A DNA stretch of 17,179 bases, taken from positions 1 to 17,179 of the forward strand of contig JBPCOJ010000010.1 in the NCBI GenBank assembly GCA_051000345.1. Direction: 5' to 3'. Origin of the DNA: JBHENC01 sp051000345 (GTDB taxonomy: Bacteria > Acidobacteriota > Blastocatellia > Pyrinomonadales > Pyrinomonadaceae). A program made the position numbers and the translations under genes. Shown here in pieces: positions 1-7,296 of the stretch (positions are counted from its first letter, which is position 1; each line of letters starts with the position of its first letter). The notes beneath the pieces were generated by a model. That model had not been told where the DNA came from. It saw only the letters and a list, made by a program, of their open reading frames with translations, and ran no database searches.

Positions 1-2
1 AA

Positions 3-104
3 CATCGTTTGATTCGCAAAGTCTTGGCTCATACAGTGATGGTCTTTTTGAATCTACGACTTGGTCGTGACCCATTAGACCTTGATGGTCTGGTCTCGGC
101 TTAA
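3..104 (+). mobile_element. 3' end of a transposase gene (probably IS982-like), cut by the window edge
   Basis: An open frame enters from the left edge and ends at a TAA at 102-104, giving 33 C-terminal residues. The tail contains a R-K-V-L-A-H-T-V-M-V-F-L-N stretch followed by L-G-R. This resembles the last helix of IS982/IS4-like DDE transposases, where a lysine/arginine-rich segment precedes a hydrophobic helix and a short L-G-(R/K) tail. The catalytic residues lie outside the window, so neither family nor activity can be confirmed. I could not identify a terminal inverted repeat in the bases just after the stop. The AT-richer composition that continues to about position 440 agrees with a mobile or recently acquired segment. 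The IS982 assignment is from memory of family C-termini and is tentative. Confidence 0.5.
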
Positions 105-110
105 AAAGAG

Positions 111-419
111 TCACACATTAGGTGAGACATAACTAAGCAATCCTACTTGGACTAAGTATATAGCGGCAACAACAGCATACCAAGAAGGCCAATCTAAATT
201 CAGATAATATGTTAATCCCATGACTACGATAAATCCGGGAAGGTTTAATAGCCCACCAATCAAGCCAACAATGCCTCCTTCAGGGCCAGCATGTCCCCAT
301 CCGTAAATTGACATAGGTAGAATAGCTATGCTTTCAATCTCTAAGCTACGAATCAGTGCTTTAATGAGTGTAGCCCGATCCAAATAATGAATTTTCGACT
401 GTTTAGGTTTGAGGTTCAT
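111..419 (-). CDS. small hypothetical membrane protein, AT-rich
   Basis: The product is about 102 residues from the ATG at 419; an in-frame TTG at 437 would add six residues. No convincing ribosome-binding site precedes either start. A basic N-terminus (K-P-K-Q-S-K) is followed by a glycine-rich hydrophobic segment (roughly residues 50-70) and a second hydrophobic stretch near the C-terminus (about 80-97), so two membrane passes are likely. I do not recognise the family. Base composition is clearly AT-richer than in the downstream genes, and the reading frame ends next to a transposase remnant, suggesting that this piece arrived with, or was stranded by, a mobile element. It starts just after rapZ ends on the same strand, so read-through from rapZ is possible. 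It is a plausible but unproven gene. Confidence 0.5.
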   Translation of the reverse strand: MNLKPKQSKIHYLDRATLIKALIRSLEIESIAILPMSIYGWGHAGPEGGIVGLIGGLLNLPGFIVVMGLTYYLNLDWPSWYAVVAAIYLVQVGLLSYVSPNV

Positions 420-448
420 TATAGTGAGAGGAAGCAACCCAATATGGC

Positions 449-1390
449 TTATGTGCTTGCTTTTACGGCGCGGCTTTTCTTTGCTTTGCGCACGTCGCGG
501 TGCGTTGCCTGCGCGTCGAAACCGGAGCGGCGCAGGCGTGCGGCGAGCGCGTTGGCGATCATCACGGAGCGGTGGCGTCCGCCCGTGCAGCCGATTCCGA
601 CCGTCACGTAAGATTTGCCTTCGCGCTTGTAAAGCGGCAGCAGATAATCGAGCAGTTCGGCAAAGCGTCGCAGAGTTTCGTTGACATCCGTTTGCGATTT
701 GAGGAATTCGACGATGCGGCGGTCATGGCCGGAGAGGTCGCGCAGTTCCGGTATAAAGTACGGATTCGGCAAATGGCGCACATCGAAAAGCAATTCCAGA
801 TCGCGCGGGCTGCCGTATTTATGCCCGAAGCTCAAGACTTGAACGTGCATCGGCGTGCCTTCCGCGCCCGGATTGAAACGCTCGACAAGTAAGCGGCGCA
901 AGGTGTGAACGGTGTGATCGGAAGTGTCTATGATGAGGTCTGCGAGGGAGCGTATGTTCGACATCGCGCGGCGCTCTGTTTGAATCGCTTCGAGAAGGCC
1001 GCCGCCCGTGTCCGCCGGATGCGGGCGCCGCGTTTCGCTGAAGCGGCGCAGCAGAGCTTCATCCGAAGCTTCTAGGAAAAGCACGAAGACTTTTAAGCCG
1101 CGCTCGCGCAAGGCTTGCAGTTGCGTTTCAAACTCGACGAGGAAATGGCCTTCGCGGATGTCTATGACGAGGGCGGCGTGGTCTATGCGCGCGGCTTCTT
1201 CTTCGTCGTTCGATTGAACGAGGCGCGCGAAGACGGGCAGCAGAGTGACCGGCAGATTATCGACGCAGAAGAAACCCAAATCCTGAAAGGCATTGGTCGC
1301 CGAAGACATGCCGGAGCCGCTCATGCCTGTGATAACCAGAATGTCAGGCCCACCGCGCTTTTCAACGGCAGGCTGTGATCTGTTCATCAT
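449..1390 (-). CDS. rapZ: RapZ-family nucleotide-binding protein / RNase adapter, with altered Walker A
   Basis: The 313-residue product matches the length and layout of RapZ/YvcJ proteins. It has an N-terminal P-loop NTPase-like domain (D-I-L-V-I-T-G-M-S-G-S-G at 16-27, then F-F-C-V-D-N-L-P), the conserved D-I-R-E segment, and the C-terminal domain with F-G-H-K-Y-G, D-V-R-H-L-P-N-P-Y and G-C-T-G-G-R-H-R-S-V. In E. coli RapZ binds GlmZ sRNA and presents it to RNase E, controlling GlmS and hence amino-sugar supply for the envelope; the role outside Enterobacteria is less clear. The P-loop reads G-M-S-G-S-G-M-S, with Met28 (codon ATG) where the invariant Lys normally binds the phosphates. Two ATGs start the frame, with a GGAAA about eight bases upstream. 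It is the last conserved gene of the lpt-rpoN-hpf-rapZ series. Confidence 0.93.
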   Translation of the reverse strand: MMNRSQPAVEKRGGPDILVITGMSGSGMSSATNAFQDLGFFCVDNLPVTLLPVFARLVQSNDEEEAARIDHAALVIDIREGHFLVEFETQLQALRERGLKVFVLFLEASDEALLRRFSETRRPHPADTGGGLLEAIQTERRAMSNIRSLADLIIDTSDHTVHTLRRLLVERFNPGAEGTPMHVQVLSFGHKYGSPRDLELLFDVRHLPNPYFIPELRDLSGHDRRIVEFLKSQTDVNETLRRFAELLDYLLPLYKREGKSYVTVGIGCTGGRHRSVMIANALAARLRRSGFDAQATHRDVRKAKKSRAVKAST

Positions 1391-1463
1391 AAATATTTCC
1401 GGCGCGCGTTTTTCGGCGATTTATCCAACCAAGAATCAAACTAATAGCAGATAAAGGAAACTT

Positions 1464-1563
1464 GCCACAGAGACACAGAGGCACAGAGTAAAGTGGGTAT
1501 AAAAGAGATTTGAACTCGGCTTTAACCTTTCTTAATATCTCTGTGCCTCTGTGTCTCTGTGGC
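1464..1563. repeat. 25-bp perfect inverted repeat in the hpf-rapZ gap
   Basis: Positions 1464-1488 and 1539-1563 are perfect reverse complements (25 of 25), separated by a 50-base AT-rich spacer. The arms are built of CACAGAG/ACACAGAGG words. It could form a long hairpin in the transcript between hpf and rapZ, or be a non-autonomous repeat of REP/MITE type. No oligo-T run follows either arm, so it is not a standard intrinsic terminator. It occupies half of the 198-base gap. The rest of the gap (1391-1463 and 1564-1588) shows nothing I can name beyond the rapZ ribosome-binding site. Confidence 0.85.
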
Positions 1564-1588
1564 TAATCCTTCGCTTTCGTTAGATGCT

Positions 1589-2128
1589 CTAAGGTTCGAT
1601 TAATCCGAAGTCGCCGTCCTTGCGCTTGTAAAGCACGCCGAGGCGGTTGGTGTCGGCGTCGCGGAAGACTAGAAATTGATCGGCGGCATCGGCGAGTTGC
1701 AAGGAAGCTTCTTCGGCAGTCATAGGCTTAACGTCATAACGCCGTGCAGGAACGATTCGCGGAGCGCGCGGCGCGGCTTCTAATTCATCCAAGCCGTCCG
1801 GCTGCGGCGCAACCGATGCGGCTGATTTCGCCGTTTGCTTGCGGTCAATGATTTTCTTTTTCAGCTTGAGCGCCTGCTTTTCGATTTTGGCGATGGCGCG
1901 CGTCAAAGCTATGTACATATCGGCGTTGGCATCTTTAGCAGTCAAAGTGTGCTCGCGCCAGTGAAGCAGGACTTCGCCGATTTGACGATTTTTTTCAACT
2001 TCGAGGATGACGTGGACGCGTGCTGTGGAATTGTTGAAAAGGTGTGAGAGTTTTTGAAAGTGATCTTCGACGTGCTGGCGCAGCGCAGGAGTTACGTCCA
2101 TGTGCCGCCCTGTGTATTCAAACTCCAT
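1589..2128 (-). CDS. hpf: ribosome hibernation promoting factor, long form (HPF)
   Basis: The product is 179 residues from the chosen start. The N-terminal domain begins with the family signature E-Y-T-G-R-H-M-D-V-T-P-A-L and continues with a beta-alpha-beta fold including V-I-L-E-V-E-K and D-M-Y-I-A-L-T-R-A-I. After a linker (about 100-130) comes the C-terminal dimerisation domain with K-P-M-T-A-E-E-A and F-R-D-A-D-T-N-R-L-G-V-L-Y-K-R-K-D-G-D-F-G-L-I-E-P. Long HPF binds the 30S subunit and drives 100S ribosome dimer formation in stationary phase. An upstream in-frame ATG at 2146 would add six residues, but that segment itself contains a GGAGGG placed about ten bases before the ATG at 2128, and homologues start near the E-Y-T-G motif. 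It lies downstream of rpoN, as in Proteobacteria. Confidence 0.93.
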   Translation of the reverse strand: MEFEYTGRHMDVTPALRQHVEDHFQKLSHLFNNSTARVHVILEVEKNRQIGEVLLHWREHTLTAKDANADMYIALTRAIAKIEKQALKLKKKIIDRKQTAKSAASVAPQPDGLDELEAAPRAPRIVPARRYDVKPMTAEEASLQLADAADQFLVFRDADTNRLGVLYKRKDGDFGLIEP

Positions 2129-2182
2129 AGGAGTTTTGCCCTCCATGATAGCTTCGGCGCACGGATCAGACCCTAAGACGCG

Positions 2183-2205
2183 AAGGAAACGCGCGGGCGT
2201 TCCTT
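2183..2205 (-). other. possible leader hairpin upstream of hpf
   Basis: AAGGAA(A)CGC and GCGTTCCTT can pair across a short GC loop, giving a nine-pair stem with a single bulged A. It sits about 55 bases before the hpf start in the rpoN-hpf gap. No T-run follows on the minus strand, so it is more likely leader structure or an mRNA-processing feature than a terminator. Confidence 0.35.
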
Positions 2206-2250
2206 TGACCTGTGGCCGACAGCGAATGATTTAATTACGAAAGCTAAAAT

Positions 2251-2280
2251 CTTATAAGCCAGCACGCGCGGCAAAAGCAA
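2251..2280 (-). promoter_or_regulatory. candidate promoter for hpf (weak -35)
   Basis: On the minus strand TTGCTT (2280-2275) is followed after 18 bases by TATAAG (2256-2251), a five-of-six match to the -10 consensus. The -35 shares only TTG with the consensus. It would start transcription about 115 bases upstream of hpf, allowing hpf expression apart from rpoN. No well-spaced GG/GC sigma-54 element was found in this gap. Confidence 0.35.
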
Positions 2281-2306
2281 ATCACGAAGCGTCTTCAGAA
2301 AACAAT

Positions 2307-3908
2307 TCAGACGATTGCGCGGCGCTCGCGCGAGCCGGGAATGTGCATTTGATCGCGGTATTTGGCGACGGTGCGGCGCGATAATTTCATGCCGCCTTTG
2401 ATTAAAATCTTGACCACCTGATCGTCCGTGATCGGATTATGCGTGTCCTCTTCTTCTATCAACTTTTTGATTTGCAATTTGATAATGCGCGTCGAGACTT
2501 CTTCGCCGTCTTCGTTTGTCATGCCTTCGGTGAAAAAGCGGCGGAGTTCGATAACGCCCTGCGGCGTGTGCGCGTACTTGCGATTGACGACGCGCGAGAT
2601 GGTCGAAAGGTGCATCCCTATGTCTTCGGCGATGTCCTTGAGCATCATGGGCTTGATGTACTGCACGCCTTTGTCCAGAAATTCGCGCTGGCGCTGAACG
2701 ATACATTCGACGACTTTGTAGATCGTTTGCTGGCGATGTTCAATGTTGCGCAGAAGGTCTACGGCGGAGCGAACTTTGTCGCGTATAAAGTCGCGCGCTT
2801 CCTTGGAAGTATCCGGCTGCTTCATCATCTGCTGATAATTCTGGCTGATGCGCAGGCGCGGGCTGCCGTCGTCGGCGAAATAGATAACGTAATCATCGTC
2901 GAGCTTTTCGATGTATATTTCCGGCGCGATTAAGATCGGCTCATCCGAAGCGTACCGCCTGCCCGGATACGGATCGAGCGCGCGAATCACTTTTAATTCT
3001 TCGAGCAAAGCTTCGACTGTCGTGCCGAGTTGTTTGGCAAGGTTAGGCAGTTTGTGATGCTGTAGTTCCGGCAAATAATCGCGTATCAACTGCGCCGCTA
3101 AACGATCCGATTCGCCGCGTGCTTCCAATTGCACGAGCAAACACTCGCGCACGTCACGCGCGCCGCAGCCTGTTGGTTCGAGCTGCATCACGATCTGGCG
3201 CGCGTTCTCGATCATTTCATCCGGCCAATTGCCCTGCTGCGTTATCTCTTCGTTCGTCGCAACGAGCCGCCCGTCGTTGTCCAGATTTCCGATGATGCAC
3301 TCGGCGGCATAGCACACTGCGCCTTTGAGCGGACTCATGCGCAATTGCCATTCGAGATGTTCGGAGAGCGACGGCGGGCGCGTCAGAAATTGCTCGAACG
3401 TCGGCCCGTCTTCCCTGTGCTCAAACTCCTGCGTCTTGTAACCCGGATCGAGATATTCCTGAAACTCGCGCCCGAAATCTATTTCTTCAAAGGCATCGCG
3501 CCCGGCTTCGTCTGCGCCGAAATCTTCGCTTGCTTCGATGTTATCCATTGCCGCCGGATCGCTTATCTCAGCAGCATCCGTCGGCTCGTTGAGATACGCC
3601 GCGAGAGCTTCGGCATCGCCCGCGCCATTTTCCGATGAGCCGTTGTGCTCGCCAACCTCCGCGCCGTTGGAGTTGATGAGTTCGGCGTTGGAAGGCTCCG
3701 CGCCCGCCGTGTGGTCGAGCAGATTCGCCGCCAGCTCGTTTGTTTCCTCCTGCTGCTGCACTTCTTCGAGCACAGGATTTTCGAGCATTTGCTGCTGAAT
3801 CAACTCGCTCAATTCGAGCGTCGTCATTTGCAGCATTTCTATGCGCTGGCGCAACTGCGGCGTCAGCACAAGGCGCTGCGATAAATTGGTCGTCAGCTTA
3901 ACGGACAT
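2307..3908 (-). CDS. rpoN: RNA polymerase sigma-54 factor
   Basis: This 533-residue protein has the full RpoN layout. Region I is Q/L-rich (S-Q-R-L-V-L-T-P-Q-L then I-Q-Q-Q-M-L-E-N-P-V-L-E, residues 10-48). An acidic region II runs to about 170, followed by the core-binding domain (from about 175 to 370, with E-P-T-G-C-G-A-R-D-V-R-E-C-L and L-D-P-Y-P-G-R-R-Y). The helix-turn-helix segment includes L-S-T-I-S-R-V-V-N-R-K-Y. The C-terminal RpoN box R-R-T-V-A-K-Y-R-D lies at about 511-519 and recognises the -24 element. The length is slightly above the usual ~480, owing to the long acidic region II. The factor directs transcription that depends on AAA+ activators. It is followed by hpf and preceded by lptB, the order found in many Gram-negatives. 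A TATAAT upstream suggests its own promoter. Confidence 0.97.
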   Translation of the reverse strand: MSVKLTTNLSQRLVLTPQLRQRIEMLQMTTLELSELIQQQMLENPVLEEVQQQEETNELAANLLDHTAGAEPSNAELINSNGAEVGEHNGSSENGAGDAEALAAYLNEPTDAAEISDPAAMDNIEASEDFGADEAGRDAFEEIDFGREFQEYLDPGYKTQEFEHREDGPTFEQFLTRPPSLSEHLEWQLRMSPLKGAVCYAAECIIGNLDNDGRLVATNEEITQQGNWPDEMIENARQIVMQLEPTGCGARDVRECLLVQLEARGESDRLAAQLIRDYLPELQHHKLPNLAKQLGTTVEALLEELKVIRALDPYPGRRYASDEPILIAPEIYIEKLDDDYVIYFADDGSPRLRISQNYQQMMKQPDTSKEARDFIRDKVRSAVDLLRNIEHRQQTIYKVVECIVQRQREFLDKGVQYIKPMMLKDIAEDIGMHLSTISRVVNRKYAHTPQGVIELRRFFTEGMTNEDGEEVSTRIIKLQIKKLIEEEDTHNPITDDQVVKILIKGGMKLSRRTVAKYRDQMHIPGSRERRAIV

Positions 3909-3986
3909 CGTTTGCTTGAAAGGCTAATCGAAAAAATGGGTCGGGAATGTTTTAAGTTTCGCGCGCGTCGTTTCGCGCCGGGAGAG

Positions 3987-3992
3987 ATTATA
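3987..3992 (-). promoter_or_regulatory. -10 element of a probable internal promoter for rpoN
   Basis: On the minus strand a perfect TATAAT lies in the 169-base lptB-rpoN gap, placing the likely transcription start about 70 bases before the rpoN ATG. No good -35 is present at 17 bases; TTGCAC occurs 20 bases upstream, which is too far for a standard promoter. The gap is also unusually long for this cluster, which fits a separate transcription unit. Nothing else in 3909-4077 is interpretable. Confidence 0.45.
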
Positions 3993-4077
3993 ACCGATTT
4001 CGCAGCGGATATGTGCAAACGTTTCGGCGTCGAGAAAAATTTTATTAGAAGTTCACCAGAAATTCACTTGCGAAAGT

Positions 4078-4899
4078 TTACATGCGGAATTTGTCGCCGA
4101 GGTAAAGCCGCCGGACTTCCGCATCCTCCGTGAGTTCGCGCGGCACGCCGGAGCGAAAGATGCGCCCGTCGGCCATGATGTACGCGCGATCCGTGACGCC
4201 CAAGGTTTCGCGCACGTTGTGATCCGTTATCAGAATGCCGATGCCGCGCCCGCGCAGATAAAGAATCAATCGCTGAATATCATCAATCGCCTTCGGGTCG
4301 ATGCCTGCGAACGGTTCATCGAGAAGTATAAACTGCGGGTCTGTGGCGAGCGCGCGGGCGATTTCCGTGCGACGGCGTTCGCCGCCCGATAAAGCGTCGC
4401 CGCGCGTATGCCTTACGTGCGCGATGCCGAATTCTTCCAGCAGTTCTTCGAGACGTTTGAAACGCTCGCGCCGCCGCATCTTCAAAGTTTCGAGCACGGC
4501 GAGAATGTTTTGCGCCGCCGTCATTTTGCGAAAGACGGACGGCTCCTGCGGCAAATAGCCGACGCCGAGCCGCGCGCGCAAATACATAGGCAGCTTCGTG
4601 ATGTCTCTCTGCCCTAGATGGATGGAGCCGCGCTCCGCGCGCTCAAGCCCGATAATCATATAAAATGTCGTCGTCTTGCCCGCACCGTTTGCGCCCAACA
4701 GCCCGACCACTTCGCCCTGCTCGACGTGCAGGCTCACGCCGTCAACGACGCGCCGCCTGCCATAAGATTTTTCGAGATTCGCCGCGACAAGCGCCGTCCC
4801 CGAACGAGCAAATGTTTCATCGCTTCGCCCGCCGCTGCTTGCGGTAACAATAGGCGGCGACGATGCTTCATTCTCTACATCCGTGATGAGAGTGCTCAT
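4078..4899 (-). CDS. lptB: LPS export ABC transporter ATP-binding protein LptB
   Basis: The 273-residue ABC ATPase has Walker A G-A-N-G-A-G-K-T-T (69-77), a Q-loop Gln118, signature L-S-G-G-E (170-174), Walker B I-L-L-D-E-P (191-196) and a switch His227 in I-T-D-H-N-V-R. The G-L-E-R and F-A-G-I-D-P contexts, with no fused membrane domain, fit LptB rather than a generic ABC subunit. LptB works as a dimer with LptF/LptG (not in this window) to extract LPS from the inner membrane and push it into the LptC-LptA bridge. There is an unusual ~36-residue low-complexity N-terminal extension rich in S, E and T; most LptB proteins start close to residue 37. The start codon overlaps the stop of the lptCA gene (ATGA), so translation is probably coupled. 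Confidence 0.95.
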   Translation of the reverse strand: MSTLITDVENEASSPPIVTASSGGRSDETFARSGTALVAANLEKSYGRRRVVDGVSLHVEQGEVVGLLGANGAGKTTTFYMIIGLERAERGSIHLGQRDITKLPMYLRARLGVGYLPQEPSVFRKMTAAQNILAVLETLKMRRRERFKRLEELLEEFGIAHVRHTRGDALSGGERRRTEIARALATDPQFILLDEPFAGIDPKAIDDIQRLILYLRGRGIGILITDHNVRETLGVTDRAYIMADGRIFRSGVPRELTEDAEVRRLYLGDKFRM

Positions 4900-7220
4900 G
4901 GCTTTTGGCGTATGCGGTGCGTGGAGTGAACGCGCCCTGTTGACTGCGCGCCGCGCGGATCATCCGATACCACTCGATTCTCGCGCAGGTAAACCGTCAG
5001 GCGCGGCGCTTCGGAATTTCCCTGCTCAGCGTCTTCGACATGCGCTGGATTTCCCTTCAACACAAAGGTATCGTCGGCGGCTGTATACTGCGCCCAATCG
5101 CCTGTGCCGCGTCTGCCGGGCTGCGTCAGCACGACGTTGCGCTGCGCGAGGCTGCGCTCGACTTCGCCGGTTTCCTTCATCAAAAAGACATCGCATACTT
5201 CGCTCGTCACGCGATCCGTTCCCTGCTTCACGTCAACGTGGCCTTCGTAATGCAGCAAGCGATCCGTGTCTTGATACGACATTCGATCCGCCGTCACGAA
5301 CACAGGCACGACTTCGCGTGTCCCGCTGGCCGTCTTCGACTTCGCTTGATAAAGCGCGCTTTGCACGTTTGTTTCCGCTTCCATGCGTTTGTTGTCGCGG
5401 TAGATCGTCAGGCGTTCGCCGCGCACGAAGTTGTCGTCCTGCCATGCGCGCGCATTGCCCGTATAAACGGCGACGCCCGCCGTGTGCTGAAACTCCGCGC
5501 GGTCTGCAACGACGAAGACGGGGCTTTTCGCTTTCGCAAACGGCGTCGCGCCGTTTGTTTGTTCCTGACTGTAATACGTCGTGTTGGTTTTGCCGCGCCC
5601 GTAAGAGATTTTCTTGAGTGTGTCGGAATCTATCTCGGCGGCTTTAAGGCGCGCGCGCGAATCCCACACGACGGGTTCGCCGCCGCGCAAGCGCACTACG
5701 CCGTCTGTCGCCGCATACGAGATGTTCATCGCACGCCCGTTGCGATCAGCTTCGTTGAAAGTCGCGTCGCCAAGGGCGTCCACGCGTTCGACATCTTGCC
5801 CTTCGCGCGCAAAAACAGCTATCAGCTTTTGCGATGTAAGCGTGCGCGTCGCGCGTGATGCGGTTGGCTGCACAGGCTCGATTGTCGCCTTTACGACGCC
5901 GCCGCTGCCCGTGAATTCACGCGCGAGATTTCCGCCCTCATAAAAAGCGCAATCGAAGCGTTGGGCGACAAGAGTTTTGCGTTCAGCCGCCGCAGTTTTC
6001 TGCACCGGATCGACAAAGAGTTCGGCATTGCCGACGGCTTCCGCGCGCTCCAAATCCTTGCCTGTCGAGCGCCAGTAAAGATGCACTGTATCCGCCGTCA
6101 AACGCTTGCTGGCAGCGCGCGGATCATTCTGGTGCGACTTCGGCGCGGCGAGAGTCAAGACGGAACGCCCGCCTTCCGTGCGCATCTCCTTTAACAGACT
6201 CTGCGTGTCCTGTGCTTGAAAGCTTACTTCGAGATTATTCGCGCCGTTTAATTGCATCTGCGAATCCGCGTCGAGACTTTGCGCGCGAACATCGCGTAGG
6301 GCGACGGCGCGCTGAAGTCTTTGATCGGCATCGAGAAAAAAGTCCATGTCTGCGGAATGAACTTCCGCCGCGCGGCCTTCGGTCATCGAACGCAGATAAG
6401 AATTACCGCGCGCTTCGATTTTCTGCAAATGCTTTTGCTCGTTGAGCGTGGCGGCAATCGCGTCGCCGCTCATGGTGTCGCGCTCTTGTTCGGCGGTAAC
6501 GCCGCCCGTGAAATTGAGCTTCATCGTGGCCTGTTCAAATACGGCTTGCGCGGAACGAATCGTCACGGGGCGCGAGCGTGCGTTCGCTTTGGCGGGAGCG
6601 TTCTCTTGCGCATTCGGCGCAACGGTGATTTCGACGTTGCTGCGCAAATCGAGGCGCTTGTTTTTGGCGTCGAGCACCGCGCCCGTCGCGTGGCCGGAAA
6701 CATTTTCGCGCTGAAAAGTCACAGGCGCGCCGGTTTCCGCCACTTCTGTTTTTTGATTGTAAACAAGGGAGTCCGTCTTCGTCGTCAGATTATTACGCGT
6801 AGAGATATTGACATCGCCCTTGAACGAAACGAAACCCTTCTCTGCGTCATACATCGCGCGCTGTGCAATAATCGTGTCGGGCTTATCACCAACTGCCGGA
6901 TATACCTTCAGCTGTACGTCTTCGAGTTCGTGGTGCTTGTCTAAATAAGTCACGTCGCGCGCCGCCTTGAGCCAGAAACGCAAGCGATCATTCTGCGTAT
7001 CGCGCCGCTCGAAGCCATCGAAGACGGCTGTCACTTGCTTCGACAATTCCGGCGATCCCGGAATCATCACGAACGGCTTGTAATTCCGATGACGATAATA
7101 CGAAATCGAAACGACGACGATGCCGCCAATCAGCACGCACAATGCGACGAAGCGCAGCACCAGCGGCAGCCGCGCCCGCAAGCCGACAATCGATACTTTT
7201 CTTCGTCTTATTTCCTGCAT
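4896..7220 (-). CDS. LptC-LptA fusion: membrane-anchored periplasmic LPS-bridge protein
   Basis: This 774-residue protein begins with a basic cytoplasmic tail (R-R-R-K) and one membrane helix at about 19-43, as in LptC. An LptC/YrbK-like segment follows at about 60-200 (A-M-Y-D-A-E-K-G-F-V-S-F-K-G-D-V). Repeated OstA/LptA-type beta-jellyroll units continue to the end; the clearest start at about 565 (V-A-D-R-A-E-F with V-Y-T-G-N-A-R-A-W) and about 640 (T-A-D-R-M-S-Y then L-H-Y-E-G-H-V-D-V). E. coli LptC (191 residues) and LptA (185) are separate. Here a single chain could form a continuous groove from the inner membrane across the periplasm. The gene is directly followed by lptB with a 4-base ATGA overlap. 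The ATG at 7220 has no clear ribosome-binding site because an inverted repeat fills the upstream sequence. The functional assignment is firm for the two ends and weaker for the middle (about 230-540). Confidence 0.85.
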   Translation of the reverse strand: MQEIRRRKVSIVGLRARLPLVLRFVALCVLIGGIVVVSISYYRHRNYKPFVMIPGSPELSKQVTAVFDGFERRDTQNDRLRFWLKAARDVTYLDKHHELEDVQLKVYPAVGDKPDTIIAQRAMYDAEKGFVSFKGDVNISTRNNLTTKTDSLVYNQKTEVAETGAPVTFQRENVSGHATGAVLDAKNKRLDLRSNVEITVAPNAQENAPAKANARSRPVTIRSAQAVFEQATMKLNFTGGVTAEQERDTMSGDAIAATLNEQKHLQKIEARGNSYLRSMTEGRAAEVHSADMDFFLDADQRLQRAVALRDVRAQSLDADSQMQLNGANNLEVSFQAQDTQSLLKEMRTEGGRSVLTLAAPKSHQNDPRAASKRLTADTVHLYWRSTGKDLERAEAVGNAELFVDPVQKTAAAERKTLVAQRFDCAFYEGGNLAREFTGSGGVVKATIEPVQPTASRATRTLTSQKLIAVFAREGQDVERVDALGDATFNEADRNGRAMNISYAATDGVVRLRGGEPVVWDSRARLKAAEIDSDTLKKISYGRGKTNTTYYSQEQTNGATPFAKAKSPVFVVADRAEFQHTAGVAVYTGNARAWQDDNFVRGERLTIYRDNKRMEAETNVQSALYQAKSKTASGTREVVPVFVTADRMSYQDTDRLLHYEGHVDVKQGTDRVTSEVCDVFLMKETGEVERSLAQRNVVLTQPGRRGTGDWAQYTAADDTFVLKGNPAHVEDAEQGNSEAPRLTVYLRENRVVSDDPRGAQSTGRVHSTHRIRQKP

Positions 7221-7228
7221 GATAAATC

Positions 7229-7296
7229 AAGATGCTGGATGTTAGATATTAGATGTTAGTCAAAGGCCGAAACCAACATCTAGCATCCGGCATCTT
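7229..7296. repeat. imperfect inverted repeat spanning the recJ stop codon
   Basis: Positions 7229-7247 and 7278-7296 are reverse complements at 17 of 19 positions, with a 30-base spacer. The words GATGTTAGAT and AGATGTTAG recur inside, so alternative pairings are possible. The right arm encodes the last residues and the TAG stop of recJ; the left arm ends nine bases before the lptCA start codon. It fills the whole 59-base recJ-lptCA gap. Confidence 0.7.

Noticed and set aside
2147..2306. Sigma-54 promoter for hpf
   Set aside because: TGGC followed by GC is present on the minus strand, but the GG-GC distance is well over the required ten bases.
4883..5617. 244-codon plus-strand open frame
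   Set aside because: It is antisense to the lptCA fusion and very Arg/Ser/Pro-rich, with no motif. It is a shadow of a GC-rich gene.
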